NCBI RefSeq assembly: GCF_025460805.1 | Contig: NZ_JAMXFJ010000001.1 | Location: forward strand, 29,074 to 93,073 | Length of the DNA: 64,000 nt | Source: Microvirga sesbaniae | GTDB taxonomy: Bacteria > Pseudomonadota > Alphaproteobacteria > Rhizobiales > Beijerinckiaceae | Reading direction: 5' to 3' | Part shown: positions 55,421 through 63,938 of the stretch, piece by piece | How the letters are laid out: each line of letters begins with the position of its first letter | How positions within the stretch are numbered: position 1 is the first letter of the stretch | Notes under the pieces: generated by a model | Database searches by the model: none | What the model saw: the letters and a program-made list of their open reading frames with translations, nothing else | What the model was told of the DNA's origin: nothing | Program-made: the position numbers and the translations under genes

Positions 55421-56023
55421 TCAGGCGGCTTCGGCCTTGCGCTCCAGAGAAGCCTTGTGCTTGGAGCGGACACCCTCCAGGGCCTTGGTCCAGACATGGA
55501 GCTCATCGAGCATGGCCGCAGCCGAGGTCCTGTAGATCTCGGCGGGCTTCAGCTTTCCGTTCTCGAGGTTCTGGAACACCATCGGCATCGGGACGCCTTC
55601 CGTGATCGGCATCACCTTGAAGGTGGTCAGGATCTGCTTCGTCATCTGGACGGCGCGCAGACCACCCGAGATGCCGCCATAGCTCACGAAGCCGGCCGGG
55701 GTGTATTGCCATTCCGCCACGAGATAGTTGAGGGCGTTCAACAGCGAGGGAGGAGGGCCGAAATTGTACTCGGGCGTTACGAAGACAAAGGCGTCCGCTT
55801 CGGCCACGCTGTCGCTCCAGGCCTTGGTATGTGCATGGTGGTAATTGCGCAGGCGGGGATGCTCAGGCTCGTTGAAGATCGGCAGGTTGAAATCGGCCAG
55901 ATCGACCAGAACCGGATCGAAACTGCCGTGCTCTTCGGCGAAATCGCGGAACCATTCGGCGATGCTCGGACCGATCCGGCCCGGACGCGTGCTGGCGATG
56001 ATAATGTGAAGCTTGGGCTTCAT
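55421..56023 (-). CDS. NADPH-dependent FMN reductase-family oxidoreductase
   Basis: A 200-residue flavodoxin-like protein. The FMN phosphate loop is IIASTRPGRIGPS at the N-terminus, followed by FVTPEYNFGPPPSLLNAL. Relatives reduce quinones, azo dyes or chromate. The gene is divergent from an HxlR regulator at 56127, the usual arrangement in which the regulator senses electrophiles and controls the reductase. A 103-bp gap separates them. Confidence 0.9.
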   Translation of the reverse strand: MKPKLHIIIASTRPGRIGPSIAEWFRDFAEEHGSFDPVLVDLADFNLPIFNEPEHPRLRNYHHAHTKAWSDSVAEADAFVFVTPEYNFGPPPSLLNALNYLVAEWQYTPAGFVSYGGISGGLRAVQMTKQILTTFKVMPITEGVPMPMVFQNLENGKLKPAEIYRTSAAAMLDELHVWTKALEGVRSKHKASLERKAEAA

Positions 56024-56055
56024 GGGATGTCCTTGGTTTGCATTCGAGGGCCGGA

Positions 56056-56100
56056 GCTCTTAAGTTCCGTTTTGTAACCGAGGCTCATTAAGTAACTTCC
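56056..56100. promoter_or_regulatory. Imperfect direct repeat in the reductase/HxlR gap
   Basis: GCTCTTAAGTTCC (56056-56068) and GCTCATTAAGTAACTTCC (56083-56100) are related direct repeats in an A+T-rich stretch between divergent genes. They could be the HxlR operator or promoter boxes. Confidence 0.35.
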
Positions 56101-56126
56101 TGAGCGCCGCGCAAGGAGGCACTTTC

Positions 56127-56531
56127 ATGTCACCCAGTCACATCCATGTGCCCACCAATTGCCGGACCGTGACCGAAATCCTGTCGCGCGTCGGCGACAA
56201 GTGGAGCGTGCAGGTCGTGGTCCAGATGGGCGAAGGACCCAAGAGATTCAACGAGTTGCGCCGCCTGGTCACGGGCATTTCCCAGCGCATGCTCACCTTG
56301 ACCCTGCGCGGATTGGAGCGGGACGGGCTCGTGACGCGCACCGTCTACCCGACCATTCCGCCCCGGGTGGATTACCAACTCACAGAGCTGGGCTGCTCCC
56401 TGCTCAGGACTGTGCGGGGCCTCGGCGAATGGGCGATCCAGAACCGGGACGAGATCCTGGCAGCGCGCCGACGCTTCGATGAGGGCGATGCCGGGTCTGA
56501 TTCCAACGAGCTGCGGCCCGACGCCGCCTGA
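56127..56531 (+). CDS. HxlR/MarR-like winged-helix regulator
   Basis: A 134-residue HxlR-family regulator. The family signature is the N-terminal cysteine region (PTNCRTVTEIL) followed by the winged helix (RFNELRRLVTGISQRMLTLTLRGLERDGLVTR). Known relatives such as YodB and HypR sense quinones or disulfide stress through that cysteine. It is divergent from the FMN reductase gene it probably controls. A family A hairpin pair follows its stop. Confidence 0.9.
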   Translation: MSPSHIHVPTNCRTVTEILSRVGDKWSVQVVVQMGEGPKRFNELRRLVTGISQRMLTLTLRGLERDGLVTRTVYPTIPPRVDYQLTELGCSLLRTVRGLGEWAIQNRDEILAARRRFDEGDAGSDSNELRPDAA

Positions 56532-56538
56532 GGCATCT

Positions 56539-56697
56539 AGAGCATCGGACGGACCCAGAGGGCCGCGTCAGCGAAAAGTGGCCCCGGTTTTCGCTGGCGC
56601 GGCCCGCTGGGTCCGTCCTGACCGATGCTCTCATTCAAGAAGAAAGCATCGGATGGATCCCAAAAGTGCAAGTCCACTTTTCACGTCCGATGCTTTA
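56539..56697. repeat. Two family A hairpins, one unusually long
   Basis: AGAGCATCGG...CCGATGCTCT (56539-56631) contains a long interior with GGACCCAG/CTGGGTCC, GGGCCGCG/CGCGGCCC and GCGAAAA/TTTTCGC arms. AAAGCATCGGA...TCCGATGCTTT follows at 56643-56697. They lie between the convergent HxlR and HAD genes. Confidence 0.8.
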
Positions 56698-57354
56698 GGC
56701 CGCGACCCTGTGCTCCAGAATCTCCCACAGGGCCCGGTCGTGGAAGGTCACGATGGCGCCATCGGCGCCGATCTCCCTCATCTCGCCAGCGGTCAGGCCC
56801 GTCAGGACCCCGAAGGAGAAGAGGCCTGCGGCCTTGGCGGCCCGCATGCCTGACGGGGAATCCTCGAAGGCGACGGCCTCCTCGGCCCGGATGCCGAGGC
56901 GCTCCAGCGCCGTCAGATAAGGCAGGGGATCGGGCTTGCCGCGCTCGACCTCCTCGATGGTGATCTCGACCTTGAACCGGCCCGCCAGTCCCAAGGCTTC
57001 GAGCATGTGATCCGCATTGAGCCGCGGCGCGTTGGTGACGAGAGCGATCTGGATCTGGCGCTCCTCGGCCCAGTCGAGGAGTTCGAGAAGCCCGTCCAGC
57101 GGCTTGAGGTTCGATGCCATGCGACGGAAGGTGGCCTCCTTCTCGTCGGCATAGGTCTCGTGCTGCTCCACCGGCAGGTGCGGCAGGAGGGACGCGAAGA
57201 TCGCCTCGTTGGTGCGCCCGATGATCTTGGAGCGGTAGACGTCCTCGGTGATGTCGACGCCCTCGGCCTTCAGAACCTCGGCGAAGGCTTCCAGATGCAC
57301 GGGGTCGCTGTGCACCAATGTTCCATCCATATCGAAGATCAGAGCTTTCAGCAT
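56695..57354 (-). CDS. HAD-superfamily phosphatase (beta-phosphoglucomutase-like)
   Basis: A 219-residue haloacid-dehalogenase-like hydrolase. The nucleophile/acid motif is IFDMDGTL (Asp8, Asp10), with ALVTNAPR (motif II), a lysine in RGKPDPLPYL (motif III) and AFEDSPSGMRAA (motif IV). The helical cap places it with Gph/beta-PGM-type sugar-phosphate phosphatases. The substrate is unknown. I chose the ATG at 57354; an upstream start adds residues with no match to the family. Confidence 0.9.
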   Translation of the reverse strand: MLKALIFDMDGTLVHSDPVHLEAFAEVLKAEGVDITEDVYRSKIIGRTNEAIFASLLPHLPVEQHETYADEKEATFRRMASNLKPLDGLLELLDWAEERQIQIALVTNAPRLNADHMLEALGLAGRFKVEITIEEVERGKPDPLPYLTALERLGIRAEEAVAFEDSPSGMRAAKAAGLFSFGVLTGLTAGEMREIGADGAIVTFHDRALWEILEHRVAA

Positions 57355-57533
57355 CGGGACATCTCTCAACAGAATCGGGTCTCGGGGCGAGGGAATAGAC
57401 CGCTTCGTCCCGGATGGCACCCCGTTGGAATTGCAACCCTGCTCTATAGATAATCAGGGAGTCGATAAACCCCATAAAACGTGACCCGACCGATGGTTCG
57501 CATTCCATTCCGCCCATCCGACGAGACCTGCCG

Positions 57534-58301
57534 ATGGGGATAAGAGACAGGCTGAGGCTTCTCTATGAGGGTGATACTCAGGAAGCGCATCAGTTCCGGT
57601 ATGCTCTCCTGGTCTTCGACGTGGCGACGATCCTGTTCATCGTCGTCACGTCCTTCCTGCCACGCTCGCCCGCCTTCGAGTGGATGGATGTGATCATCGG
57701 GTTGATCGTTCTGGCTGACTTCTCTGCCCGCCTGGCCATCAGCCGGACGCCCTGGCGGGACCTGGCTCATCCCGCGACCCTGGCGGATATCGCCGCGATC
57801 GTGTCCTTTCTCGCGCCTGTCGTGGGAGAGGGAATCGGGTTCCTGCGGATCCTGCGCACCCTGCGCCTGCTGCGCACCTATCAGCTGCTCGCCCGCCTGA
57901 GGTCCGACAGCGTCTTCTTCCGGCGCAACGAAGACCTGATCATCGCCTCGGTCAATCTCGGCGTCTTCATCTTCGTCATGACGGGCTTCGTCTACGAGAC
58001 GCAGCGCTGGACGAATGCGAAGATCGGCAACTACATCGACGCGCTGTATTTCACGATCGCGGCGCTCACCACGACCGGGTTCGGCGACATCACGTTGACC
58101 GGAACGCTGGGGCATCTGATTTCGGTCATCATCATGATCTTCGGCGTCACGCTCTTCCTGCGGTTGGTGCAGGTGCTGCTGAGACCCGACAAGGTGCGGT
58201 TTCCCTGTCCGGTCTGCGCCCTGCAGCGCCATGACCGGGATGCGGTGCATTGCAAGGCCTGCGGCACAGTCCTCGACATTCCCGATGAAGGAGCGATCTG
58301 A
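57534..58301 (+). CDS. Voltage-gated-like potassium channel with a C-terminal zinc ribbon
   Basis: A 255-residue six-helix cation channel. The S4-like voltage sensor has arginines at 105, 108, 111 and 114. The pore selectivity filter is TTTGFGD (169-175), close to TVGYGD-type potassium filters. After the last helix, four cysteines form a zinc-ribbon pair: CPVC (205-208) and CKAC (220-223). The ribbon is absent from classical KcsA or Kv-type channels and could sense metal or redox state, or act in assembly. Cytoplasmic membrane. No SD site is obvious before the ATG. Confidence 0.85.
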   Translation: MGIRDRLRLLYEGDTQEAHQFRYALLVFDVATILFIVVTSFLPRSPAFEWMDVIIGLIVLADFSARLAISRTPWRDLAHPATLADIAAIVSFLAPVVGEGIGFLRILRTLRLLRTYQLLARLRSDSVFFRRNEDLIIASVNLGVFIFVMTGFVYETQRWTNAKIGNYIDALYFTIAALTTTGFGDITLTGTLGHLISVIIMIFGVTLFLRLVQVLLRPDKVRFPCPVCALQRHDRDAVHCKACGTVLDIPDEGAI

Positions 58302-58306
58302 AATCC

Positions 58307-59416
58307 TCAAGAGTTCGGGATGATGGCGAGACCGCGCTGTGGCGTGAAGGCGATCGACACCGGCGTGCCCGTCATGATCGGCTCCTTGCGCCCATACTGG
58401 ACCACGAACAGGTTCCCGATCGGGCTCTCCACTTCGTATTCCACCTGCGTGCCGAGATAGGATGCCTTGCGAACCGTGCCGGACAGGGCGCCGGTTGCCC
58501 CTTCGTCGAGCAGGATCGCATCGGGTCGGACCGCGAGTTTGACCGGCCCCGGCCCGGCATTCCGATGCGGGAGCTGAAGAGGGACATTGCCGACATTCAC
58601 CTGTGCGGTCGATCCGGTGACGCCCACGATCTCACCCGGGATGATGTTGGCATCGCCGATGAAATCGGCGACGAACAGGTTTGCCGGCTCCTCGTAGAGT
58701 TCGCGCGGCGTTCCGGTCTGGGCGATCCGGGCGTTCGACATGACGATGATGTGGTCGGAGACGGCAAGCGCCTCCTCCTGGTCGTGGGTCACGTAGGCCA
58801 CGGTGAGGTTGAGGCTCTGCTGAAGCTCGCGGATATCCTCGCGTACGCGCCGGCGCAGCTTGGCGTCGAGGTTCGACAGAGGCTCGTCGAAGAGCAGAAC
58901 CTGCGGCTCGAGAACGAGCGCCCGTGCGACCGCGACCCGCTGCTGCTGCCCGCCGGAGAGTTCGGACGGAGCGCGCTTCTCGAGTCCCTTGAGGCCGATC
59001 AGCGCGAGCTTCTCCATGGCCATCTCGATCGCGTCCCTCTTCGGCACGCCCTGAACGGACGGCCCATAGGCGACGTTCTCCAGCACCGACATGTGCGGAA
59101 AGAGCGCGTAGGACTGGAACACCATGCTCACGTCCCTGTCGGCCGCGGACAGGTTCGTCACGTCGCGTCCGCCGATCAGAATCTGGCCTTCGCTCGCCAT
59201 CTCGAGCCCCGCGATCATGCGCAGGGTCGTGGTCTTGCCGCAGCCGGACGGGCCGAGAAGGGTCACGAGCTGGCCCGGCTCGATGGTGAAGGAGACGTCG
59301 TCGACGGCGGTGACGCTGCCGTAGCGCTTCGTCACATTGCGGAACTGCACCGATGCCGCCTGCTTCTTGGAGGCTGCCGGGCGGGACAGGGAATGGATAG
59401 AAGGCATGTTGTTCAT
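58307..59416 (-). CDS. ABC importer ATPase (AfuC/PotA-like)
   Basis: A 369-residue ATPase. Walker A is GPSGCGKTT, the signature LSGGQQQR and Walker B LLFDEP, followed by a C-terminal TOBE domain (about residues 260-369). It overlaps the permease stop codon (ATGA at 59413-59416) and thus is translated with it. It energises the importer made with the permease and the binding protein at 61789. Substrate is discussed with the binding protein. Confidence 0.93.
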   Translation of the reverse strand: MNNMPSIHSLSRPAASKKQAASVQFRNVTKRYGSVTAVDDVSFTIEPGQLVTLLGPSGCGKTTTLRMIAGLEMASEGQILIGGRDVTNLSAADRDVSMVFQSYALFPHMSVLENVAYGPSVQGVPKRDAIEMAMEKLALIGLKGLEKRAPSELSGGQQQRVAVARALVLEPQVLLFDEPLSNLDAKLRRRVREDIRELQQSLNLTVAYVTHDQEEALAVSDHIIVMSNARIAQTGTPRELYEEPANLFVADFIGDANIIPGEIVGVTGSTAQVNVGNVPLQLPHRNAGPGPVKLAVRPDAILLDEGATGALSGTVRKASYLGTQVEYEVESPIGNLFVVQYGRKEPIMTGTPVSIAFTPQRGLAIIPNS

Positions 59417-61602
59417 GGGATCGCCTGCACGGCTACGGGAGAGGGAGCAGCGCTCGCGCTGCGGCGTCCGAGGCGCCGCTCGCCGACCGCGAGCTGGATT
59501 GCCACGATGGCGACCAGCATCACGAGGATGAGCACCGTGGAGTAGGCGATCGCAAGGCCGAACTCGCCGGCCTCGACCCGGCCGACGATATAGGTCGTCG
59601 CCATGTTGTATTCGGCGGTGACGAGGAAGATCACGGCACTGACGGCCGTCATGGCGCGCACGAAGGAATAGACCAGGGACGCGACAATCGCCGGACGCAG
59701 CAGCGGCAGCACCACGCGGCGCATGGTGGTCGACGAGCCGGCTCCCAGCGTCAGCGATGCTTCGTCGAGGCTCTTGTCGATCTGGCTCAGGGTCGCGATC
59801 CCGGAGCGCACGCCGACCGGCATGTTGCGGAACACGAAGCACATCACGAGGATGAACCCGGTTCCGGTGATCTCGATGGGCGGCACGTTGAAGGCGAGGA
59901 TGTAGGATACGCCCACGACGGTGCCGGGAATGGCGAAGCTCAACAGCGTGCCGAACTCGAAGGCGCGCTGACCGGAGAAGCGCTGGCGCGTGAGGAGATA
60001 AGCGGTGAGCAGGCCGATGGCCGCTGTGAGCGGTGCCGAGAGCGCAGCCACCTTCACGGTCGCAAAGAACGAGTCCCAGGCGGAGCCGGAAAAGTAGAGG
60101 CCCGAGCCCGAGCGCTCCACCCGGAAGGCCGTGAGGAAATGCTCGAAGGTTGGCGTGTAGTCGCGGCCCATCGACCGCACGAAGGCGCCGACCAGGATGA
60201 TCGCATAAACGGCAACCGTGAAGATCGCCCAAGGCAATGCGGTGAGATAGGAGGCCAGCGCGACCCGCCGCGGAAGCGGCAGGGGAATGCCGGCGTCACC
60301 TTTGCCGGTGACGGTCGTGTAGACCTTCTTGCCGAGCCAGGCGTGCTGGAGCCAGAAGGCCCCGAGGGTGAAGGCGAGCAGGATGATGGACAAGACGGCC
60401 GCGCGGCCCTGGTCCTGCTGCGCGCCGACGACGGCAAAGAAGATCTTGGTCGAAAGCACCTCGTAATTCCCGCCGAGCACCAACGGGTTGCCGAAATCGG
60501 CCAGGCTCTCGACGAATCCGAGCAGGAAGGCGTTTGCGAGACCCGGACGCATGAGGGGGAGCGTCACGGTCCAGAACGTCGTCCAGCTCTTCGCGCGCAG
60601 GGTCTGCGAGGCTTCCTCGAGGGTCGGGCTGATGCCTTGCACCACGCCGATCAGGACGAGGAATGCGATGGGCGTGAAGGCGAGAAGCTGCGCAATCAGC
60701 ACGCCGGGCAATCCATAGATCCAGCGGGACCGCGGCACGCCGAACCAGTCCCACAGGACAGCCGACAGCGCGCCCGACCGGCCGAAGAGCAGGATCAGGG
60801 CGAGGCCGATCACGAAGGGTGGCGTAATGATGGGCAGAACGCTCATCACGCGGAGGAGCTTCTTGAACCGGAAATCCGTGCGCGTGGCGATCAGCGCGAA
60901 GGCAAGGCCGAGGGCGGTGGTGCCCACGCCGACGAGCAGACCCAGGAACAGGGTGTTCCAGGCGACGCCGCAGCGCAGGTCGCTCGACAGGCAGTCGAGC
61001 CCCCAGATCGACCGATCCAGGAACTTCACCAGGAACTCGTACGGGGCGAAGTTGCCGTCATTGTCGGCAAAGGCACTCGCAAGAATGGTGGTGACCGGGA
61101 AGAAGACGAACACGACGATCAGCGCGATGACGACGCCGATCGACGAGGTGACGAACGCATCGCCCCGGCACCAGCCGCGTGCAGCAAGACCATGGCAAAG
61201 GATGATGAGGAAGGCGGTCGCGGTCAAAGCCGCGCCATAGCCCATCCCGGCCTGGCTCGGCCCCGGCGCGCCGAAGGAGGCCCTCAGGATGTCGAAGGTC
61301 CAGCCGTTGAGACCGATGGCGAAGCCCTGAAGGATGACGAGGGCGAGGCCCAGAAGTCCGGAAGCGATGAGCCAGCCGCCATTGGTCTGCGCCAAGGGGC
61401 GGATCACGGGAACAAGGCCCAGACATAAAGGGATCAGGATCGGCAGAAGCCACCACGCGCCCTTGATGCCGTGGATCAAAGCCGACCCGCTGACGAAATA
61501 ATCCGCAAGGGTCGGTACGGCTGTGCGGTCGAACCCGTACCAGGGCAGGAGGGCAAAGCCGACCCAGCCCAGAACGATCCAGCCAAGGGTTGCCCGTGAC
61601 AT
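59413..61602 (-). CDS. Fused two-module ABC permease (AfuB/FbpB-like)
   Basis: A 729-residue inner-membrane protein with two binding-protein-dependent transport modules in one chain, each with several helices. EAA-like loops are present (EASQTLRAKSWTTFWTVTLPLMRPGLA in the first, DEASLTLGAGSSTTMRRVVLPLLRPAIV in the second). The fused form is common in iron(III) and sugar-phosphate importers of this type. It lies between the binding-protein gene and its ATPase and overlaps the latter. Confidence 0.92.
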   Translation of the reverse strand: MSRATLGWIVLGWVGFALLPWYGFDRTAVPTLADYFVSGSALIHGIKGAWWLLPILIPLCLGLVPVIRPLAQTNGGWLIASGLLGLALVILQGFAIGLNGWTFDILRASFGAPGPSQAGMGYGAALTATAFLIILCHGLAARGWCRGDAFVTSSIGVVIALIVVFVFFPVTTILASAFADNDGNFAPYEFLVKFLDRSIWGLDCLSSDLRCGVAWNTLFLGLLVGVGTTALGLAFALIATRTDFRFKKLLRVMSVLPIITPPFVIGLALILLFGRSGALSAVLWDWFGVPRSRWIYGLPGVLIAQLLAFTPIAFLVLIGVVQGISPTLEEASQTLRAKSWTTFWTVTLPLMRPGLANAFLLGFVESLADFGNPLVLGGNYEVLSTKIFFAVVGAQQDQGRAAVLSIILLAFTLGAFWLQHAWLGKKVYTTVTGKGDAGIPLPLPRRVALASYLTALPWAIFTVAVYAIILVGAFVRSMGRDYTPTFEHFLTAFRVERSGSGLYFSGSAWDSFFATVKVAALSAPLTAAIGLLTAYLLTRQRFSGQRAFEFGTLLSFAIPGTVVGVSYILAFNVPPIEITGTGFILVMCFVFRNMPVGVRSGIATLSQIDKSLDEASLTLGAGSSTTMRRVVLPLLRPAIVASLVYSFVRAMTAVSAVIFLVTAEYNMATTYIVGRVEAGEFGLAIAYSTVLILVMLVAIVAIQLAVGERRLGRRSASAAPSPVAVQAIP

Positions 61603-61733
61603 CTTCTGTTCTCGCTTCGAGGCCGATGCCGAACCCGGCCTTCATGATTCCGGTGTCGATGGGCCTTGGCGAAGCGGACGTCCGCGTGGGCCACGGCCCG
61701 GTGAAGCCCCCCCCTCTTTCTTGCGGGGCGGCT

Positions 61734-61767
61734 GGGGCGCTGGGCCGTCGCGGCCCCCCGCGCCCCC
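61734..61767 (-). terminator. GC-rich stem-loop between binding-protein and permease genes
   Basis: An imperfect stem (GGGGCG...CGCCCC region with GGGCCG/CGGCCC inside) lies in the 186-bp gap after the binding-protein gene. Such structures often keep binding protein in excess over permease. The rest of the gap holds nothing recognised. Confidence 0.45.
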
Positions 61768-61788
61768 AAGGCCCGTTTCAAGCCCCAG

Positions 61789-62835
61789 CTATTTCGGGAG
61801 GTTCTTCACTTCGTTGTCCCACTTGGACAGGAGGCGCTTGCGCTCGGCTGACGAGCCGTATTTCGCGAAATCGAAGTTGATCAGCTTGATGTCGCTGAGC
61901 TTGGGAGCCTGCGGCGGAACCGGCGTGCTCTTGTTCGACGGCACCTGGTAGGACTTGGCTTCCGCGCCGAGCTTCTGGGCATCCGCGGTGAGCGCCCAAT
62001 CATAGAATTTCTTGGCGTTGTCCAGGTTCTTGGCCCCCTTGATGATCGACATGGAGCCGATCTCGTAGCCCGTGCCTTCGCAGGGGGCGACCACCTTCAC
62101 GGGGGCCTTGTCGACCACCATCGTGACGATGTCGTGCATGAAAGCAATGCCCGCCGTCGTCTCGCCGAGCGCCATGGCCTTGGCCGGGGCGGCGCCCGAC
62201 TTGGTATATTGATTGACGTTCTTGTGCAGGGCTTTCAGGTACTCGAAGCCTTTGTCCTCGCCCATGATCTGCACGATGGTGGCGAGCAGCGTATAGGCGG
62301 TGCCGGAGGAGTTCGGATCGGCAACCTGCACCTCGTCCTTCAACTCGGGCTTCAGCAGATCCGCCCAGCATTTCGGCTCGCCGATCTTGTTCGACGCTGC
62401 GAGTTCCGTGTTGTAGCCGAAGCCGAGAGCACCGGAATAGATGCCGACGGTGCGCCCCTTGGACTGCTCCCACTGGCGCACAGCCCAGTCCTGCAAGTCG
62501 CCCATTTTCGGCGACTTGTACTCTTCGGTGATGCCTTCCTCGGCAGCCTGCATATGCGGATCGCCCGTGCCGCCCCACCAGATGTCCGCGCGGGGATTGG
62601 CCGCCTCGGCCTTGACCTGGGCGTAGACCTCGCCCGCACTCTTGCGGGTCATGGAAACCTTGATGCCCGTCTCGCGCTCGAAAGCGGTCGTCATGGCCCG
62701 GCACCATTCCTCCTGCACGCCGCAATACATGACCAGCGCGCCCTGCGCCTGAGCCGTTCCGGCGGACACGAAGGACAGGGCCGTCATGGTCCCCGCCAGC
62801 ATGGTTGCCGCAACGAGATTCTTCTTAGCGTTCAT
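61789..62835 (-). CDS. Periplasmic binding protein of the AfuA/Fbp type
   Basis: A 348-residue class II solute-binding protein with a signal peptide ending AQAQ near residue 31. The mature part shows VMYCGVQEEWC, WWGGTGDPHM, ADPNSSGTAY and FMHD (His234-Asp235). Ferric-binding FbpA proteins carry adjacent tyrosines at the latter position; here His-Asp is seen instead, as I recall from AfuA proteins that bind sugar phosphates. An inositol-monophosphatase-family gene follows upstream on the same strand. GGGAGG lies before the ATG at 62835. Substrate assignment is inference. Confidence 0.88.
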   Translation of the reverse strand: MNAKKNLVAATMLAGTMTALSFVSAGTAQAQGALVMYCGVQEEWCRAMTTAFERETGIKVSMTRKSAGEVYAQVKAEAANPRADIWWGGTGDPHMQAAEEGITEEYKSPKMGDLQDWAVRQWEQSKGRTVGIYSGALGFGYNTELAASNKIGEPKCWADLLKPELKDEVQVADPNSSGTAYTLLATIVQIMGEDKGFEYLKALHKNVNQYTKSGAAPAKAMALGETTAGIAFMHDIVTMVVDKAPVKVVAPCEGTGYEIGSMSIIKGAKNLDNAKKFYDWALTADAQKLGAEAKSYQVPSNKSTPVPPQAPKLSDIKLINFDFAKYGSSAERKRLLSKWDNEVKNLPK

Positions 62836-62955
62836 TCTATCCTCCCGTGATGCCGTTCTTGTTTTTGGTTGGTCGGCTAAGCTCCCTCCATTGTGGCGGC
62901 GGGTCAAGTGCCTGGCCGGCGCTCCAAATCTGAATCTTTAGAATAAGATGCGGTC

Positions 62956-63753
62956 TCAGGGCTCTTTCGCGATCCCTGTCGCCTGGGTGAGGGCAGCGGC
63001 CAGTCCGGGCGTGCAGGCCAGAACGGGATTGCCTTTCCTGAGGCCATCCTCGGCCAGGAAGTTGTTGGTCCAGCCGCCGGCTTCCTCGATGATCAGGAGA
63101 CCCGCCAGGGCATCCCAGGAATTGATGTGGAGTTCGCAATAGGCGTCGATGCGCCCGTCCGCGACGTAAGCAAGGCCCAGCGTGCCCGAGCCGGCACGGC
63201 GCACGTTGGCGCCCGCCGTCTTGAGCTTGTCCACCACGGCCATGTAGGGCTCGGGCGGCAGGCGCGGCGACCACCCTGCCTCCACGGTGGCCTGCTTCAT
63301 GTCGTCGAGGCCGCTGACACGGATCGTCTCTCCATTGAGGATGGCGCCCCGACCTCGCTGGGCCGTATAAAGCTCGGCATGCATCACGTCGTAGATCACG
63401 CCGATCTCGACCCGGTTCTCGCGCACGAAGGCGATCGAGATGGCGAAGTGAGGGATCCCTCGGGCGAAGTTCGCCGTGCCGTCGATGGGGTCGACCACCC
63501 ACACATCGCGCCCGAAGGAGCCGCCTCCTTCCTCACCGAAGAAGGAATCGCCGGGGAACAGATGGCTCAGGCGACCGCGGATCAATTCCTCCACCTCCGC
63601 GTCGGTGGCCGTGAGGAAGTCCTGAGGTCCCTTGAAGTCCGGCCGTTGCGACCGCGGTCGTTCCAGGAAGCGCTTGCGGGCCAGTACGCCGGCCTCCCGG
63701 GCAATGGCGCAGGCTGCGGCGAATCTCATGTCCAGGCTCTCGGTCGGCATCAC
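62956..63753 (-). CDS. Inositol-monophosphatase-family phosphatase
   Basis: A 265-residue magnesium-dependent, lithium-sensitive-type phosphatase. The metal motifs are GEE (73-75), DPIDGTANF (88-96) and SWDALAG near the C-terminus. Family substrates include inositol phosphates, histidinol phosphate and nucleotide-derived phosphates. It is 120 bp upstream of the AfuA-like gene on the same strand, which fits processing of a phosphorylated imported compound. The start is MM; the first ATG was kept. Confidence 0.93.
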   Translation of the reverse strand: MMPTESLDMRFAAACAIAREAGVLARKRFLERPRSQRPDFKGPQDFLTATDAEVEELIRGRLSHLFPGDSFFGEEGGGSFGRDVWVVDPIDGTANFARGIPHFAISIAFVRENRVEIGVIYDVMHAELYTAQRGRGAILNGETIRVSGLDDMKQATVEAGWSPRLPPEPYMAVVDKLKTAGANVRRAGSGTLGLAYVADGRIDAYCELHINSWDALAGLLIIEEAGGWTNNFLAEDGLRKGNPVLACTPGLAAALTQATGIAKEP

Positions 63754-63938
63754 GGCGGGCGTCCTTCTGGATCAAAATGGAAGCTTCCATTGTTATGAGG
63801 CGGTCACAAAGCTTTGAGAGGATGGAGAATCGTATAAGGCCGACGCCGGTCATGCCAGCTTTCGATTTTTAGCCTTTCTTAGCCGGCTCAAATCATCTAC
63901 GTTACAAACTATCCCATGAGGAGTCCTACTCTCGTCGA

